Shown: in pieces, positions 1 through 6,056 of the stretch
Layout: the number at the start of each line of letters is the position of its first letter
Position numbering within the stretch: the stretch's first letter is position 1
Assembly: GCA_028712605.1 (NCBI GenBank)
Contig: JAQTPV010000007.1
Span: forward strand, 1 to 27,757
Direction: 5' to 3'
From: Minisyncoccota bacterium
GTDB taxonomy: Bacteria > Patescibacteriota > Minisyncoccia > Minisyncoccales > CG1-02-41-26
DNA length: 27,757 bases
The notes under the pieces: model-generated
Told to the model about the DNA's origin: nothing
What the model saw: the letters and a program-made list of their open reading frames with translations, nothing else
The model's database searches: none
Translations under genes and position numbers: made by a program

Positions 1-1380
1 CCTATCATGTATTTAAAGATGGATGAGTTGTCTGGGCAAACACTTTATGATGTCGGCGGATCAGGCAATAATGGCATTCTTGGGGCCGATGCTTCTGCTG
101 GTTCTGATGATCCAATGTTTAAAACAGCTGATTATTGTGTTAAGGGAGCTTGTTTAAAATTTACTGGTGCTGGTGATTATGTAACCACTACTTATACAAC
201 AGCTATTGGTACGGGTAGCTTTACAATGGAGGCTTGGATAAAAATGCCTAATGCTAACCAGCTTTCAACACCAATTAAAAAATGGGGCACTGACGGCGGC
301 AATTATACCCAATTCGGAATTTCTATTTGTGGGGATGCCTGGTGCAGTACGGCTGGCCAAAAAATTGTGATGTGGGATTATAAAAATGGAGGCAAGCATA
401 CTTTAGGTACCACCGATGTTTGCGATAACAAATGGCACCATGTGGCAATTGTCAGAAGCAGTGTTGGTCCTTATACTAGGTTGTATATTGATGGTAGCAA
501 TGAAATTAATGATACTAATGCTTTAGTTAATTTGAGTAATACGGATCCCTTAGCTCTAAGCTTAGGCGGTACCCTTAATGGCTATATGGATGATGTTAGG
601 GTTTATAACTATGCTAGAACGCCAGCCCAAGTGTCTTGGGATTACAATAATGGTAAACCGTTGGCTTGGTGGAAGATGGATGATGGCCAGAACTCCTCTA
701 CTACTTGTGACGGTACCACCAGTATTGCGAAAGACACTTCAGGAAGCCGGCATGGCACTTTGAAGCTAAGTGGTTCACCAGCTACTTCTACTGCTTGGAT
801 AGAAGGAAAATATGGGTGTGCCTTGGATTTTGATGGGGTTGATGATTACGTATCCGTTAGCAGCACCCCTACCCTAGAGCCTTTTAATGTAACAGAAGCC
901 TTGTGGTTTAAAGTTACCGGTGATGGAACGCATAGTGACGGGGATTTTCTTCTAAGCAAAGGAAGGGTTGCTGTTGATCCTTATCAAGCTTATGGCATTG
1001 AATACATCCCGAGTTCTGACAAAATAATTTGTCTTATGGGCGTGAGTGGTCATTCTTATTGGGATGCGGTTAGCGCTTCAACTTTTGCGCCCGGTTCTGC
1101 TTGGGCCCATGCAGCTTGTACCTTTGATGGTTCCACCATTCGTTTGTATATCAATGGTAAACTAGAGGGGTCATCCAGTCATTCAGGAACTTTATCCTAT
1201 ACTCAAAGTGATGCAAATTTGAATATTGGCAATTGGGGGGTAGCAGGCTTTTTGAGACAGTTTCAGGGGTATTTGGATGATGTTAGGGTATATGGCTACG
1301 CCTTAACGCCCGCTCAAATTAAAATGCTTTATAACGAGGGTGCTTCTGTGAGGCTCGGTCCATCCAGTGGATTGCCATAG
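1..1380 (+). CDS. Tandem LamG/concanavalin A-like surface protein (5' partial)
   Basis: The reading frame is open from base 1, so the first ATG at base 7 is probably internal and the true start lies outside the window. Two related jelly-roll (LamG-like) domains are visible, roughly residues 1-205 and 218-445 of the visible part. Each opens with a W/Y-L/W-K-M-D-[ED] strand and closes with the same signature, GY[ML]DDVRVY followed by an A-x-TPAQ helix. Such folds usually bind carbohydrate or other surface ligands; here the role is inferred only. No membrane anchor or sorting signal is present in the visible C-terminus, which ends in a short GPSSGLP tail, so any secretion signal or pilin-like leader must be upstream. 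It is convergent with efp and ends 22 bp before a shared terminator. LamG assignment is good; biological ligand unknown. Confidence 0.85.
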   Translation, partial: PIMYLKMDELSGQTLYDVGGSGNNGILGADASAGSDDPMFKTADYCVKGACLKFTGAGDYVTTTYTTAIGTGSFTMEAWIKMPNANQLSTPIKKWGTDGGNYTQFGISICGDAWCSTAGQKIVMWDYKNGGKHTLGTTDVCDNKWHHVAIVRSSVGPYTRLYIDGSNEINDTNALVNLSNTDPLALSLGGTLNGYMDDVRVYNYARTPAQVSWDYNNGKPLAWWKMDDGQNSSTTCDGTTSIAKDTSGSRHGTLKLSGSPATSTAWIEGKYGCALDFDGVDDYVSVSSTPTLEPFNVTEALWFKVTGDGTHSDGDFLLSKGRVAVDPYQAYGIEYIPSSDKIICLMGVSGHSYWDAVSASTFAPGSAWAHAACTFDGSTIRLYINGKLEGSSSHSGTLSYTQSDANLNIGNWGVAGFLRQFQGYLDDVRVYGYALTPAQIKMLYNEGASVRLGPSSGLP

Positions 1381-1401
1381 TAATTTTAATAAAGGCTTTT
1401 T

Positions 1402-1439
1402 AATAGCAAAAAACCGGCAGCTGCCGGTTTTTTGCTATT
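1402..1439. terminator. Bidirectional palindromic terminator
   Basis: A 38-bp perfect palindrome with 19-bp arms (A-rich outer part, core CCGGCAG/CTGCCGG, then six T) lies between the convergent LamG gene and efp. It gives a GC stem followed by a T run on both strands, as expected for an intrinsic terminator serving both genes. Confidence 0.85.
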
Positions 1440-1459
1440 TCCGTGATAAAAGCTTTGAC

Positions 1460-2026
1460 TTATTCATCAACTCTTTTCACATATTCTCCCGTTTGGGTGT
1501 TGATTTCCAAAATATCCCCAGCCTTAACGAAGAGGGGAGTATTGACTTTAGCTCCGCCCTCCAAAGTGACCTGCTTGGTGCCTGATTCAGCTCGGCCTGC
1601 CTTAATGCCCGGAGGCGCTTCCACCACCATCAGCTGTACTTTAATGGGTAAGTCTATATTAACAACATTGTCTTGGAAAACTAAACCCTTAACCATTTGG
1701 TTTGGTTTTAAAAATTCAGCGCCAAAGCCAATCTGCTCACCCGTTAAAAAAAATCTTTTGGCTGGCCCCTCAATCTCTGAAAACCAAAACTGTCCCTTAT
1801 TGGAATACAGAAACTTTAAATCTTTTTTGGTAACTTCTGCTTCTTGGAAGGTATCGCCTTGGTGAAGGGTTTTAGAAAGGGTGATTCCAGTAATTAAATT
1901 TTTCATTTTGCAGTTTACAGTGGAGCTGCCTCGGCCCTGGAAGTTTAAAGAATAATCTAAAACCTCATACGGCTGGCCGTTAAAGATGAACATCGTGCCT
2001 CGCTTTAACTCTGTGTGTGATAGCAT
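1460..2026 (-). CDS. efp: Translation elongation factor P
   Basis: EF-P enters the ribosomal E site and rescues ribosomes stalled at polyproline stretches. The 188-residue product has family length and the three-domain layout: KOW-like N-terminal domain (about 1-62, beginning LKRGTMFIFNGQPYEV), a central OB domain and a C-terminal OB domain containing the conserved VVEAPPGIKAGRAE stretch. The loop that carries the modified residue reads Q-G-R32-G, so arginine occupies the position of E. coli Lys34. It is preceded by the HhH protein gene on the same strand with a 22-bp gap, so the two are probably co-transcribed. No Shine-Dalgarno sequence precedes the ATG. Confidence 0.97.
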   Translation of the reverse strand: MLSHTELKRGTMFIFNGQPYEVLDYSLNFQGRGSSTVNCKMKNLITGITLSKTLHQGDTFQEAEVTKKDLKFLYSNKGQFWFSEIEGPAKRFFLTGEQIGFGAEFLKPNQMVKGLVFQDNVVNIDLPIKVQLMVVEAPPGIKAGRAESGTKQVTLEGGAKVNTPLFVKAGDILEINTQTGEYVKRVDE

Positions 2027-2048
2027 AGTAATAATGATAAATTATAAT

Positions 2049-2723
2049 TTAAATTGTGCGCCATTCTATTTTTGACTCATCGTCAGCAAACTCCAGCCAT
2101 TCGCCCCCATCGCCTGGCACCACATACCACTTGCCGTCTTTTTGCCTCATTGACTTTCCCTCGTAAAAAGCTTTTTTGACTGGCTGTTTTGGCTTAAGAC
2201 GCTTGAGCTCTGGCCATTTCTTGAAAACAGTTTCAATAGCGTAATCTAGGCCTCTTGAATTAGCCCATTCAGCCACTTTGTCAATGGCTTTTTTAGCCTT
2301 TTCAATGCTTCCAGCCAGTTCTAACAGTTGTTTGGCGGGCTTGGTAAAGCGAGAATAAACAATCTGGCTTTTTTTGGCGTTTTTTTTCAATTCATTAAGG
2401 CTTAAACCCTTGCTTTTGAAGTAATGGGTAACGATTTGGCGGATGGCCGTTTCTTGCTTTAATTTTTCATAATAACTTATTTTGCCCTTTTGTAAATATT
2501 CAGCCAGCTTTTGAGCGATATTCTCTCCAATGCCAGAAATATTTTTAAGCCCCTTTAAGCCATCTTTTTTGTAGATTTTTTTGATATCTTGCTCCAACTT
2601 TCTCAAAATCAAACCTGCCTTACGATAAGCCGCCGGCTTAAAAGGCACCCCTTTGATGTCTAGCAAATCCCCAATATCCTGTAATATTTTTGCTGCGCCT
2701 CGGTTGTTACTGGTCATATTCAT
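2049..2723 (-). CDS. DNA polymerase X-like helix-hairpin-helix protein, no polymerase domain
   Basis: Residues about 8-90 resemble the N-terminal 8-kDa/HhH region of family X DNA polymerases: a DIKGVPFKPAAYRKA helix and a helix-hairpin-helix GLKNISGIGENIAQKLAEYL, which binds DNA backbone in that family. The palm and thumb domains and the PHP domain of bacterial PolX are absent. The rest (about 100-224) is a Lys-rich helical stretch ending in a short aromatic/acidic tail (GKWYVVPGDGGEWLEF) that I do not recognise as a named domain. The total is 224 residues against about 570 for bacterial PolX. It is first gene of an apparent two-gene unit with efp, preceded by a TGTTATACC extended -10. Function inferred: DNA-binding or repair accessory protein; the alternative start at Met3 is possible. 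Confidence 0.7.
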   Translation of the reverse strand: MNMTSNNRGAAKILQDIGDLLDIKGVPFKPAAYRKAGLILRKLEQDIKKIYKKDGLKGLKNISGIGENIAQKLAEYLQKGKISYYEKLKQETAIRQIVTHYFKSKGLSLNELKKNAKKSQIVYSRFTKPAKQLLELAGSIEKAKKAIDKVAEWANSRGLDYAIETVFKKWPELKRLKPKQPVKKAFYEGKSMRQKDGKWYVVPGDGGEWLEFADDESKIEWRTI

Positions 2724-2746
2724 CTTAGTTTATCATTTTTATTGCC

Positions 2747-2755
2747 GGTATAACA
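2747..2755 (-). promoter_or_regulatory. Extended -10 promoter for HhH gene-efp
   Basis: On the minus strand the motif TGT-TATACC (extended -10) ends 23 nt before the ATG of the HhH gene. No convincing -35 was seen at 17 bp. Motif-based prediction only. Confidence 0.45.
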
Positions 2756-2801
2756 GAACCTGCTCTTGCAAATTTTTGATTTCAGCCTAACCTTTTTAAT
2801 T

Positions 2802-2808
2802 AGGAGGT
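2802..2808 (+). promoter_or_regulatory. Consensus Shine-Dalgarno AGGAGGT
   Basis: AGGAGGT lies 7 nt before the ATG at 2816. It overlaps the upstream in-frame GTG at 2807, which therefore is very unlikely to be the start. It is the clearest Shine-Dalgarno sequence in a window where most genes have none. Confidence 0.8.
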
Positions 2809-2815
2809 GTTAACA

Positions 2816-3076
2816 ATGAGCAATGAGGTAACCTGGAAAATAAAAAGATACATTGAGAAACATTATCAAGATTTTTTACCTTTGGTCAAGGGTACCTCAA
2901 TGTCAATGGAAATATCGTTAAGTGAATTTCAAGAAGAAGAAATTCACATTATTAAAAGGGCGTTCGGTTATTACTCCGACAGAACGGAGTCCGTGTTGGC
3001 CAAGTTAGGGCTACGCGGCCTATCTGTTGAATGGAAGGAGGGATGCTTTTTAGTTAAAAGGCAAGGGTCAAAATAA
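2816..3076 (+). CDS. Small hypothetical protein, 86 aa
   Basis: I do not recognise this 86-residue protein. It is soluble, with a charged N-terminal helix (WKIKRYIEKHYQDFLPLVKG), a Met/Ser-rich strand, an acidic helix (about 35-50) and a basic C-terminus. There is no signal peptide, membrane segment or Cys motif. The start is set at ATG 2816 because a perfect AGGAGGT sits 7 nt upstream. The gene stands alone between a minus-strand unit and the NUDIX gene, and is followed at once by a weak hairpin. Its strong ribosome-binding site, unlike the neighbours, could mean recent acquisition or simply high expression. An actual expressed gene is likely because of the site and the clean ORF. Confidence 0.65.
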   Translation: MSNEVTWKIKRYIEKHYQDFLPLVKGTSMSMEISLSEFQEEEIHIIKRAFGYYSDRTESVLAKLGLRGLSVEWKEGCFLVKRQGSK

Positions 3077-3101
3077 GGAGAGGAATTAACTTCCCCTCCT
3101 T
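3075..3101 (+). terminator. Weak hairpin terminator
   Basis: Arms 3075-3085 (AAGGAGAGGAA) and 3091-3101 form an 11-bp stem with one A-C mismatch and a 5-nt loop, overlapping the stop codon of the 86-residue gene. Only an imperfect T-rich stretch (AATCTATTT) follows, so termination is plausible but not strong. Confidence 0.4.
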
Positions 3102-3141
3102 AATCTATTTAGAGATTGATTGTGGCTGAAGCCAGCTTCAC

Positions 3142-3169
3142 TTGACTGGCCCTTAACGCCTCTTACAAT
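3142..3169 (+). promoter_or_regulatory. Promoter of the NUDIX gene, probably leaderless
   Basis: TTGACT, a 16-bp spacer and TACAAT match sigma-70 type -35/-10 boxes. The -10 box ends 6 nt before the ATG at 3176, so the transcript would begin at or next to the start codon. Confidence 0.55.
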
Positions 3170-3175
3170 GAGTAT

Positions 3176-3874
3176 ATGCATAAAGATTTTAATATCCATC
3201 CAGTCCAAGCCCAAATTTTAAAGGCTTTGCTATTTCAGCCTAAAGCTCGGTTTGCCCAGCTAAATGTTTTAAGGCTTTCTACTGACCATTTTACTTTCCA
3301 CTTAAAAAGTCTAGTGGCCAGAGGTTTGGTGATCAAAGAAGGGCAGAGTTATTCTTTAAGTACCGCAGGTAAGGAATTCGCTAATCGCTTTGACACTGAA
3401 AAAGCGGTTATTGAAAGGCAGGCCAAAATTGGGGTCTTGGTGTGCGGGTTGAAAAAAGAGGGTGGTAAAATTTTGTATTTAATTCAACAAAGGCTTAAGC
3501 AGCCCTATTTTGGTTTTTACGGTTTTTTAACCGGTAAAATTCGTTGGGGCGAAACTGTTTTGGCAGCAGCAGCCCGCGAGTTAAAAGAGGAAACTGGTTT
3601 GACTGGCAAGCTTACTTTAGTTGGCGTGAGGCATAAAATGGATTATTCTTCAGACAAGGAGTTTTTAGAGGATAAATACTTTTTTGTTTGTCGGGCCACC
3701 AAGTTGCAGGGAAAATTAATTGAGAATTTTGAGGGCGGTAAAAACCTTTGGCTTGCTAAACCAGCAATCCTGGCTCTGCCTAATATTTTTCAGGATGTTA
3801 AATTGTCTTTAAAAATGATTTCTGGAAAAGGGTTCAGCTTTGTGGAAAAAAAGTATATTGAAACTGGTTATTAG
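3176..3874 (+). CDS. Winged-helix / NUDIX hydrolase fusion
   Basis: The N-terminal part (about residues 8-68) is a winged helix-turn-helix: ILKALLF, then a recognition helix region STDHFTFHLKSLVARG and a wing ending YSLSTAGKEF. The remainder is a NUDIX domain. The NUDIX box runs from Gly120 to Leu142 and fits GX5EX7REUXEEXGU exactly (G-KIRWG-E-TVLAAAA-RELKEETGL), so all metal-binding glutamates are present. NUDIX enzymes cleave nucleoside diphosphates linked to another moiety; fusion to a DNA-binding domain is known in regulators such as NrtR, where the order is reversed (NUDIX first). Here the HTH is first, so it may be a substrate-sensing regulator or a hydrolase with a helical adaptor. Its end overlaps the convergent gene by 4 bp. 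Confidence 0.88.
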   Translation: MHKDFNIHPVQAQILKALLFQPKARFAQLNVLRLSTDHFTFHLKSLVARGLVIKEGQSYSLSTAGKEFANRFDTEKAVIERQAKIGVLVCGLKKEGGKILYLIQQRLKQPYFGFYGFLTGKIRWGETVLAAAARELKEETGLTGKLTLVGVRHKMDYSSDKEFLEDKYFFVCRATKLQGKLIENFEGGKNLWLAKPAILALPNIFQDVKLSLKMISGKGFSFVEKKYIETGY

Positions 3875-4221
3875 AAATCCTTATCTTGAGTGTGTGATTG
3901 CAGCTGGGATTGAAAATAGTCTTTAATTCTTTGGGTCTCATTTTTAACTAATTCGCTGTCATAGTCAGCATTGTGGGCAGTGGTTCCTTCAAATCTGGGC
4001 TTGATTTGGTCAAGATGCAGGGTGGCTTTGATATCTCTCTCGCTAGAAGTAGCTAGAGGAGTAGTTAGATATAAATGAAATCGGGGATAGGGATTTTGCC
4101 CCAAGGCCCTTATAAAACCTAATTGGCCGGTTTTAGCGTCTTTTTCCGTGAAATGATAACGAGCCTCTCTCAAGGCCACGTCAATTTTTTCTCCAGTTGT
4201 ATTTTGGAAGATAAAGTTCAT
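3871..4221 (-). CDS. Conserved-looking hypothetical protein, 116 aa
   Basis: This soluble 116-residue protein is not assigned to a family. It has an alternating beta pattern with many aromatic and basic residues (FIFQNTTGEKIDVALREARY; YPRFHLYLTTPL) and a C-terminal charged helix (SELVKNETQRIKDYFQSQLQ). No Cys motif, signal peptide or membrane segment is present. It starts 3 nt after the stop of amrS, so it is translated from the same message; this tight coupling suggests a functional link to AmrS, but nothing in the sequence states what it is. Its 3' end overlaps the convergent NUDIX gene by 4 bp. Confidence 0.75.
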   Translation of the reverse strand: MNFIFQNTTGEKIDVALREARYHFTEKDAKTGQLGFIRALGQNPYPRFHLYLTTPLATSSERDIKATLHLDQIKPRFEGTTAHNADYDSELVKNETQRIKDYFQSQLQSHTQDKDF

Positions 4222-4224
4222 ATA

Positions 4225-5244
4225 TTATTTTAAAATTAAGTTTAAGTTAGTATTGCATTTTGAGCAAGCTCCCTCTTTATCAAAGCGTTTGATGGCATAG
4301 CCAACTCGTTCAATCATTTTAGCATGGCATTTCGGGCAATAAGTATTTTCTGAATCCAAACCCGGCACATTGCCAGTATATACATATTTTAAACCCACCT
4401 TTTTACCAATCTCCCAAGCCATTTTTAAAGTTTCTGCTTTTGTGTCTGGCAGATTTTTTAATCTCCAAGAAATAGCGCCAGAAAATTGTGAAATATGCCA
4501 AGGAGTTTCTTCACCCAGTTCTTTTTGGATGAACTTAGCTATTTCAGCAAGCGTAGCAGGGGAGTCAGTTAAGGTTGGAATGGCCAGGGTGGTGATTTCC
4601 ATCCAAATCCCTGCTTGCTTGAGTTTTTTCAGGTTGTCTAATACTGGTTGCAGCCTAGCCCCACAGTATTTTTGGTAAAACTCATCGTCAAAACCCTTCA
4701 GGTCCACATTAATGGCATCAAGGTAGGGCTGGATTAGTTCAAATGTCTGCGGCGAAAAATAGCCATTACTTACCCAAATGTTTTTTAAGCCGCTGGCTTT
4801 GGCTAACTTCATTATATCCAAGGCGTACTCTAAAAATATAGTTGGTTCAGTGTAGGTATAAGAAAGGCTGGGGACGAAGTGCTCTTTAGCCATTTCTATA
4901 ACCATTTTAGGGGAGATGTTGGCTTGGGAATCTACTTGGGGATTATTTTTTGGTTCTTGGGAAATAGTCCAATTTTGGCAGTTCACACATTCAAGGTTGC
5001 AGCCATAGGTAGCTAAGGAAAGCGTGGCCGTGCCTGGTAGAAAATGGAACAATGGCTTTTTTTCAATTGGGTCAACGGCTAAAGCGCACGGCTGGCCATA
5101 ATACAAAAAATAGAGTACTCCGTTTCTATTTTCTCTGGCTCCGCATTTACCTCGTTGCCCATTGTTGAGAACACAATAATGGTAACAGGTTTGGCACTGC
5201 ACTTTATTAGCGTCTAATTTTTTATAAAGGCAGCTTTTTGTCAT
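4225..5244 (-). CDS. amrS: AmmeMemoRadiSam system radical SAM protein
   Basis: AmrS is a radical SAM enzyme of unknown substrate, usually encoded with the Memo-like and AMMECR1-like proteins AmrB and AmrA. The radical SAM cluster motif CX3CX2C is Cys82-Cys86-Cys89 in LATYGCNLECVNCQNW, which matches the family. An N-terminal Cys cluster (C17, C20, C24, C34) and a C-terminal zinc-ribbon-like pair of CxxC motifs (C303/C306 and C327/C330) flank the TIM-barrel core; the segment SYTYTEPTIFLEY is also typical. The length of 339 is normal. No amrA or amrB gene lies in the window, so it is an orphan here, coupled only to a 116-residue unknown. It is divergent from tpiA, 56 bp away. Confidence 0.9.
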   Translation of the reverse strand: MTKSCLYKKLDANKVQCQTCYHYCVLNNGQRGKCGARENRNGVLYFLYYGQPCALAVDPIEKKPLFHFLPGTATLSLATYGCNLECVNCQNWTISQEPKNNPQVDSQANISPKMVIEMAKEHFVPSLSYTYTEPTIFLEYALDIMKLAKASGLKNIWVSNGYFSPQTFELIQPYLDAINVDLKGFDDEFYQKYCGARLQPVLDNLKKLKQAGIWMEITTLAIPTLTDSPATLAEIAKFIQKELGEETPWHISQFSGAISWRLKNLPDTKAETLKMAWEIGKKVGLKYVYTGNVPGLDSENTYCPKCHAKMIERVGYAIKRFDKEGACSKCNTNLNLILK

Positions 5245-5256
5245 ATATTACTTCTT

Positions 5257-5265
5257 ATTCTACCA
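5257..5265 (-). promoter_or_regulatory. Possible extended -10 for amrS
   Basis: On the minus strand TGG-TAGAAT ends 12 nt before the amrS ATG, predicting a leader of only about 5 nt. A TATAAC further upstream with TTGACG at 15 bp is an alternative. Motif-based, moderate support. Confidence 0.35.
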
Positions 5266-5271
5266 GATTTT

Positions 5272-5280
5272 TGTTATAAT
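5272..5280 (+). promoter_or_regulatory. Extended -10 promoter for tpiA-alaS
   Basis: TGT-TATAAT, a perfect extended -10, ends 20 nt upstream of the tpiA ATG. The predicted leader is about 14 nt and has no Shine-Dalgarno sequence. Confidence 0.6.
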
Positions 5281-5300
5281 GAAAAAACGTATCCGTCAAT

Positions 5301-6056
5301 ATGCAAAAACTTATTATAGCCAATTGGAAATGCAATCCTACCACACTAAAGGTGGTCCAAAAAATGGCTCTGGAGCTAAGGAAGCGGATTAAGAAGAACC
5401 CAAAAATTGAAATAGCAGTTTGCCCCCCTTTTGTTTATCTATCCGAGGTGGCTAAGATGTTTAAGGGCTCTAGCTTGAGGCTTGGTGCCCAAAACTGCTT
5501 TTGGGAAGAAAGAGGAGCCTTTACGGGTGAGGTTTCTCCCTTGATGTTAAAAAATTTAGGGGTTAAGTATGTAATCTTAGGGCACTCCGAAAGAATAATG
5601 ATGGTGGGCGAAACCAATGAGATGATCAATAAAAAAGTACAAACAGCATTGCGAGATGGTTTATTCCCAGTGGTTTGCATTGGAGAAGATGCTACAGAAA
5701 GGACAGAAGGCAAAACCTTTCAGATTTTAGAGCAGGAATTTGAGCAAAGTTTAATCATGTCCAAAAAAATAGATTGGGAAAGGGTAGTGTTGGTTTATGA
5801 GCCTCTTTGGGCTATTAGTACCAGCAGTCATTCTTTGGGTGATTGCACGGCCGACGACGCTTTAACCGCCGCTTTGTTTTTAAGGAAATTAGTTCTGAAC
5901 AAGGCTGGACAAAAAGCGGCCCGTAATATTAAGATCCTTTATGGAGGCAATGTAAACGCTCAAAACGCCGAGGATTACCTATTAGAAGATGGTATTGATG
6001 GCGTTTTGGTTGGTGCGGCCTCGTTGGATATTAAAGAATTTTTGGCAATATGTTAG
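5301..6056 (+). CDS. tpiA: Triosephosphate isomerase
   Basis: Catalyses interconversion of dihydroxyacetone phosphate and glyceraldehyde 3-phosphate in the cytosol. All catalytic positions are present: Lys10 in IANWKCNP, His95 in LGHSER and Glu167 in VYEPLWAI. Length 251 is normal. Two phosphate-gripping elements deviate from the consensus: flexible loop 6 reads WAISTSSHSLG instead of WAIGTG-K, and loop 7 reads YGGN rather than YGGS. The remaining C-terminal phosphate-binding part (GIDGVLVGAASL) is standard. The gene has an extended -10 promoter, no Shine-Dalgarno, and overlaps alaS by 7 bp, so the two are translationally coupled. The identification is firm. Confidence 0.97.
   Translation: MQKLIIANWKCNPTTLKVVQKMALELRKRIKKNPKIEIAVCPPFVYLSEVAKMFKGSSLRLGAQNCFWEERGAFTGEVSPLMLKNLGVKYVILGHSERIMMVGETNEMINKKVQTALRDGLFPVVCIGEDATERTEGKTFQILEQEFEQSLIMSKKIDWERVVLVYEPLWAISTSSHSLGDCTADDALTAALFLRKLVLNKAGQKAARNIKILYGGNVNAQNAEDYLLEDGIDGVLVGAASLDIKEFLAIC

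Noticed and set aside
2807..2815. GTG start giving an 89-residue version of the small gene
   Set aside because: The GTG lies inside the AGGAGGT ribosome-binding site of the ATG at 2816.
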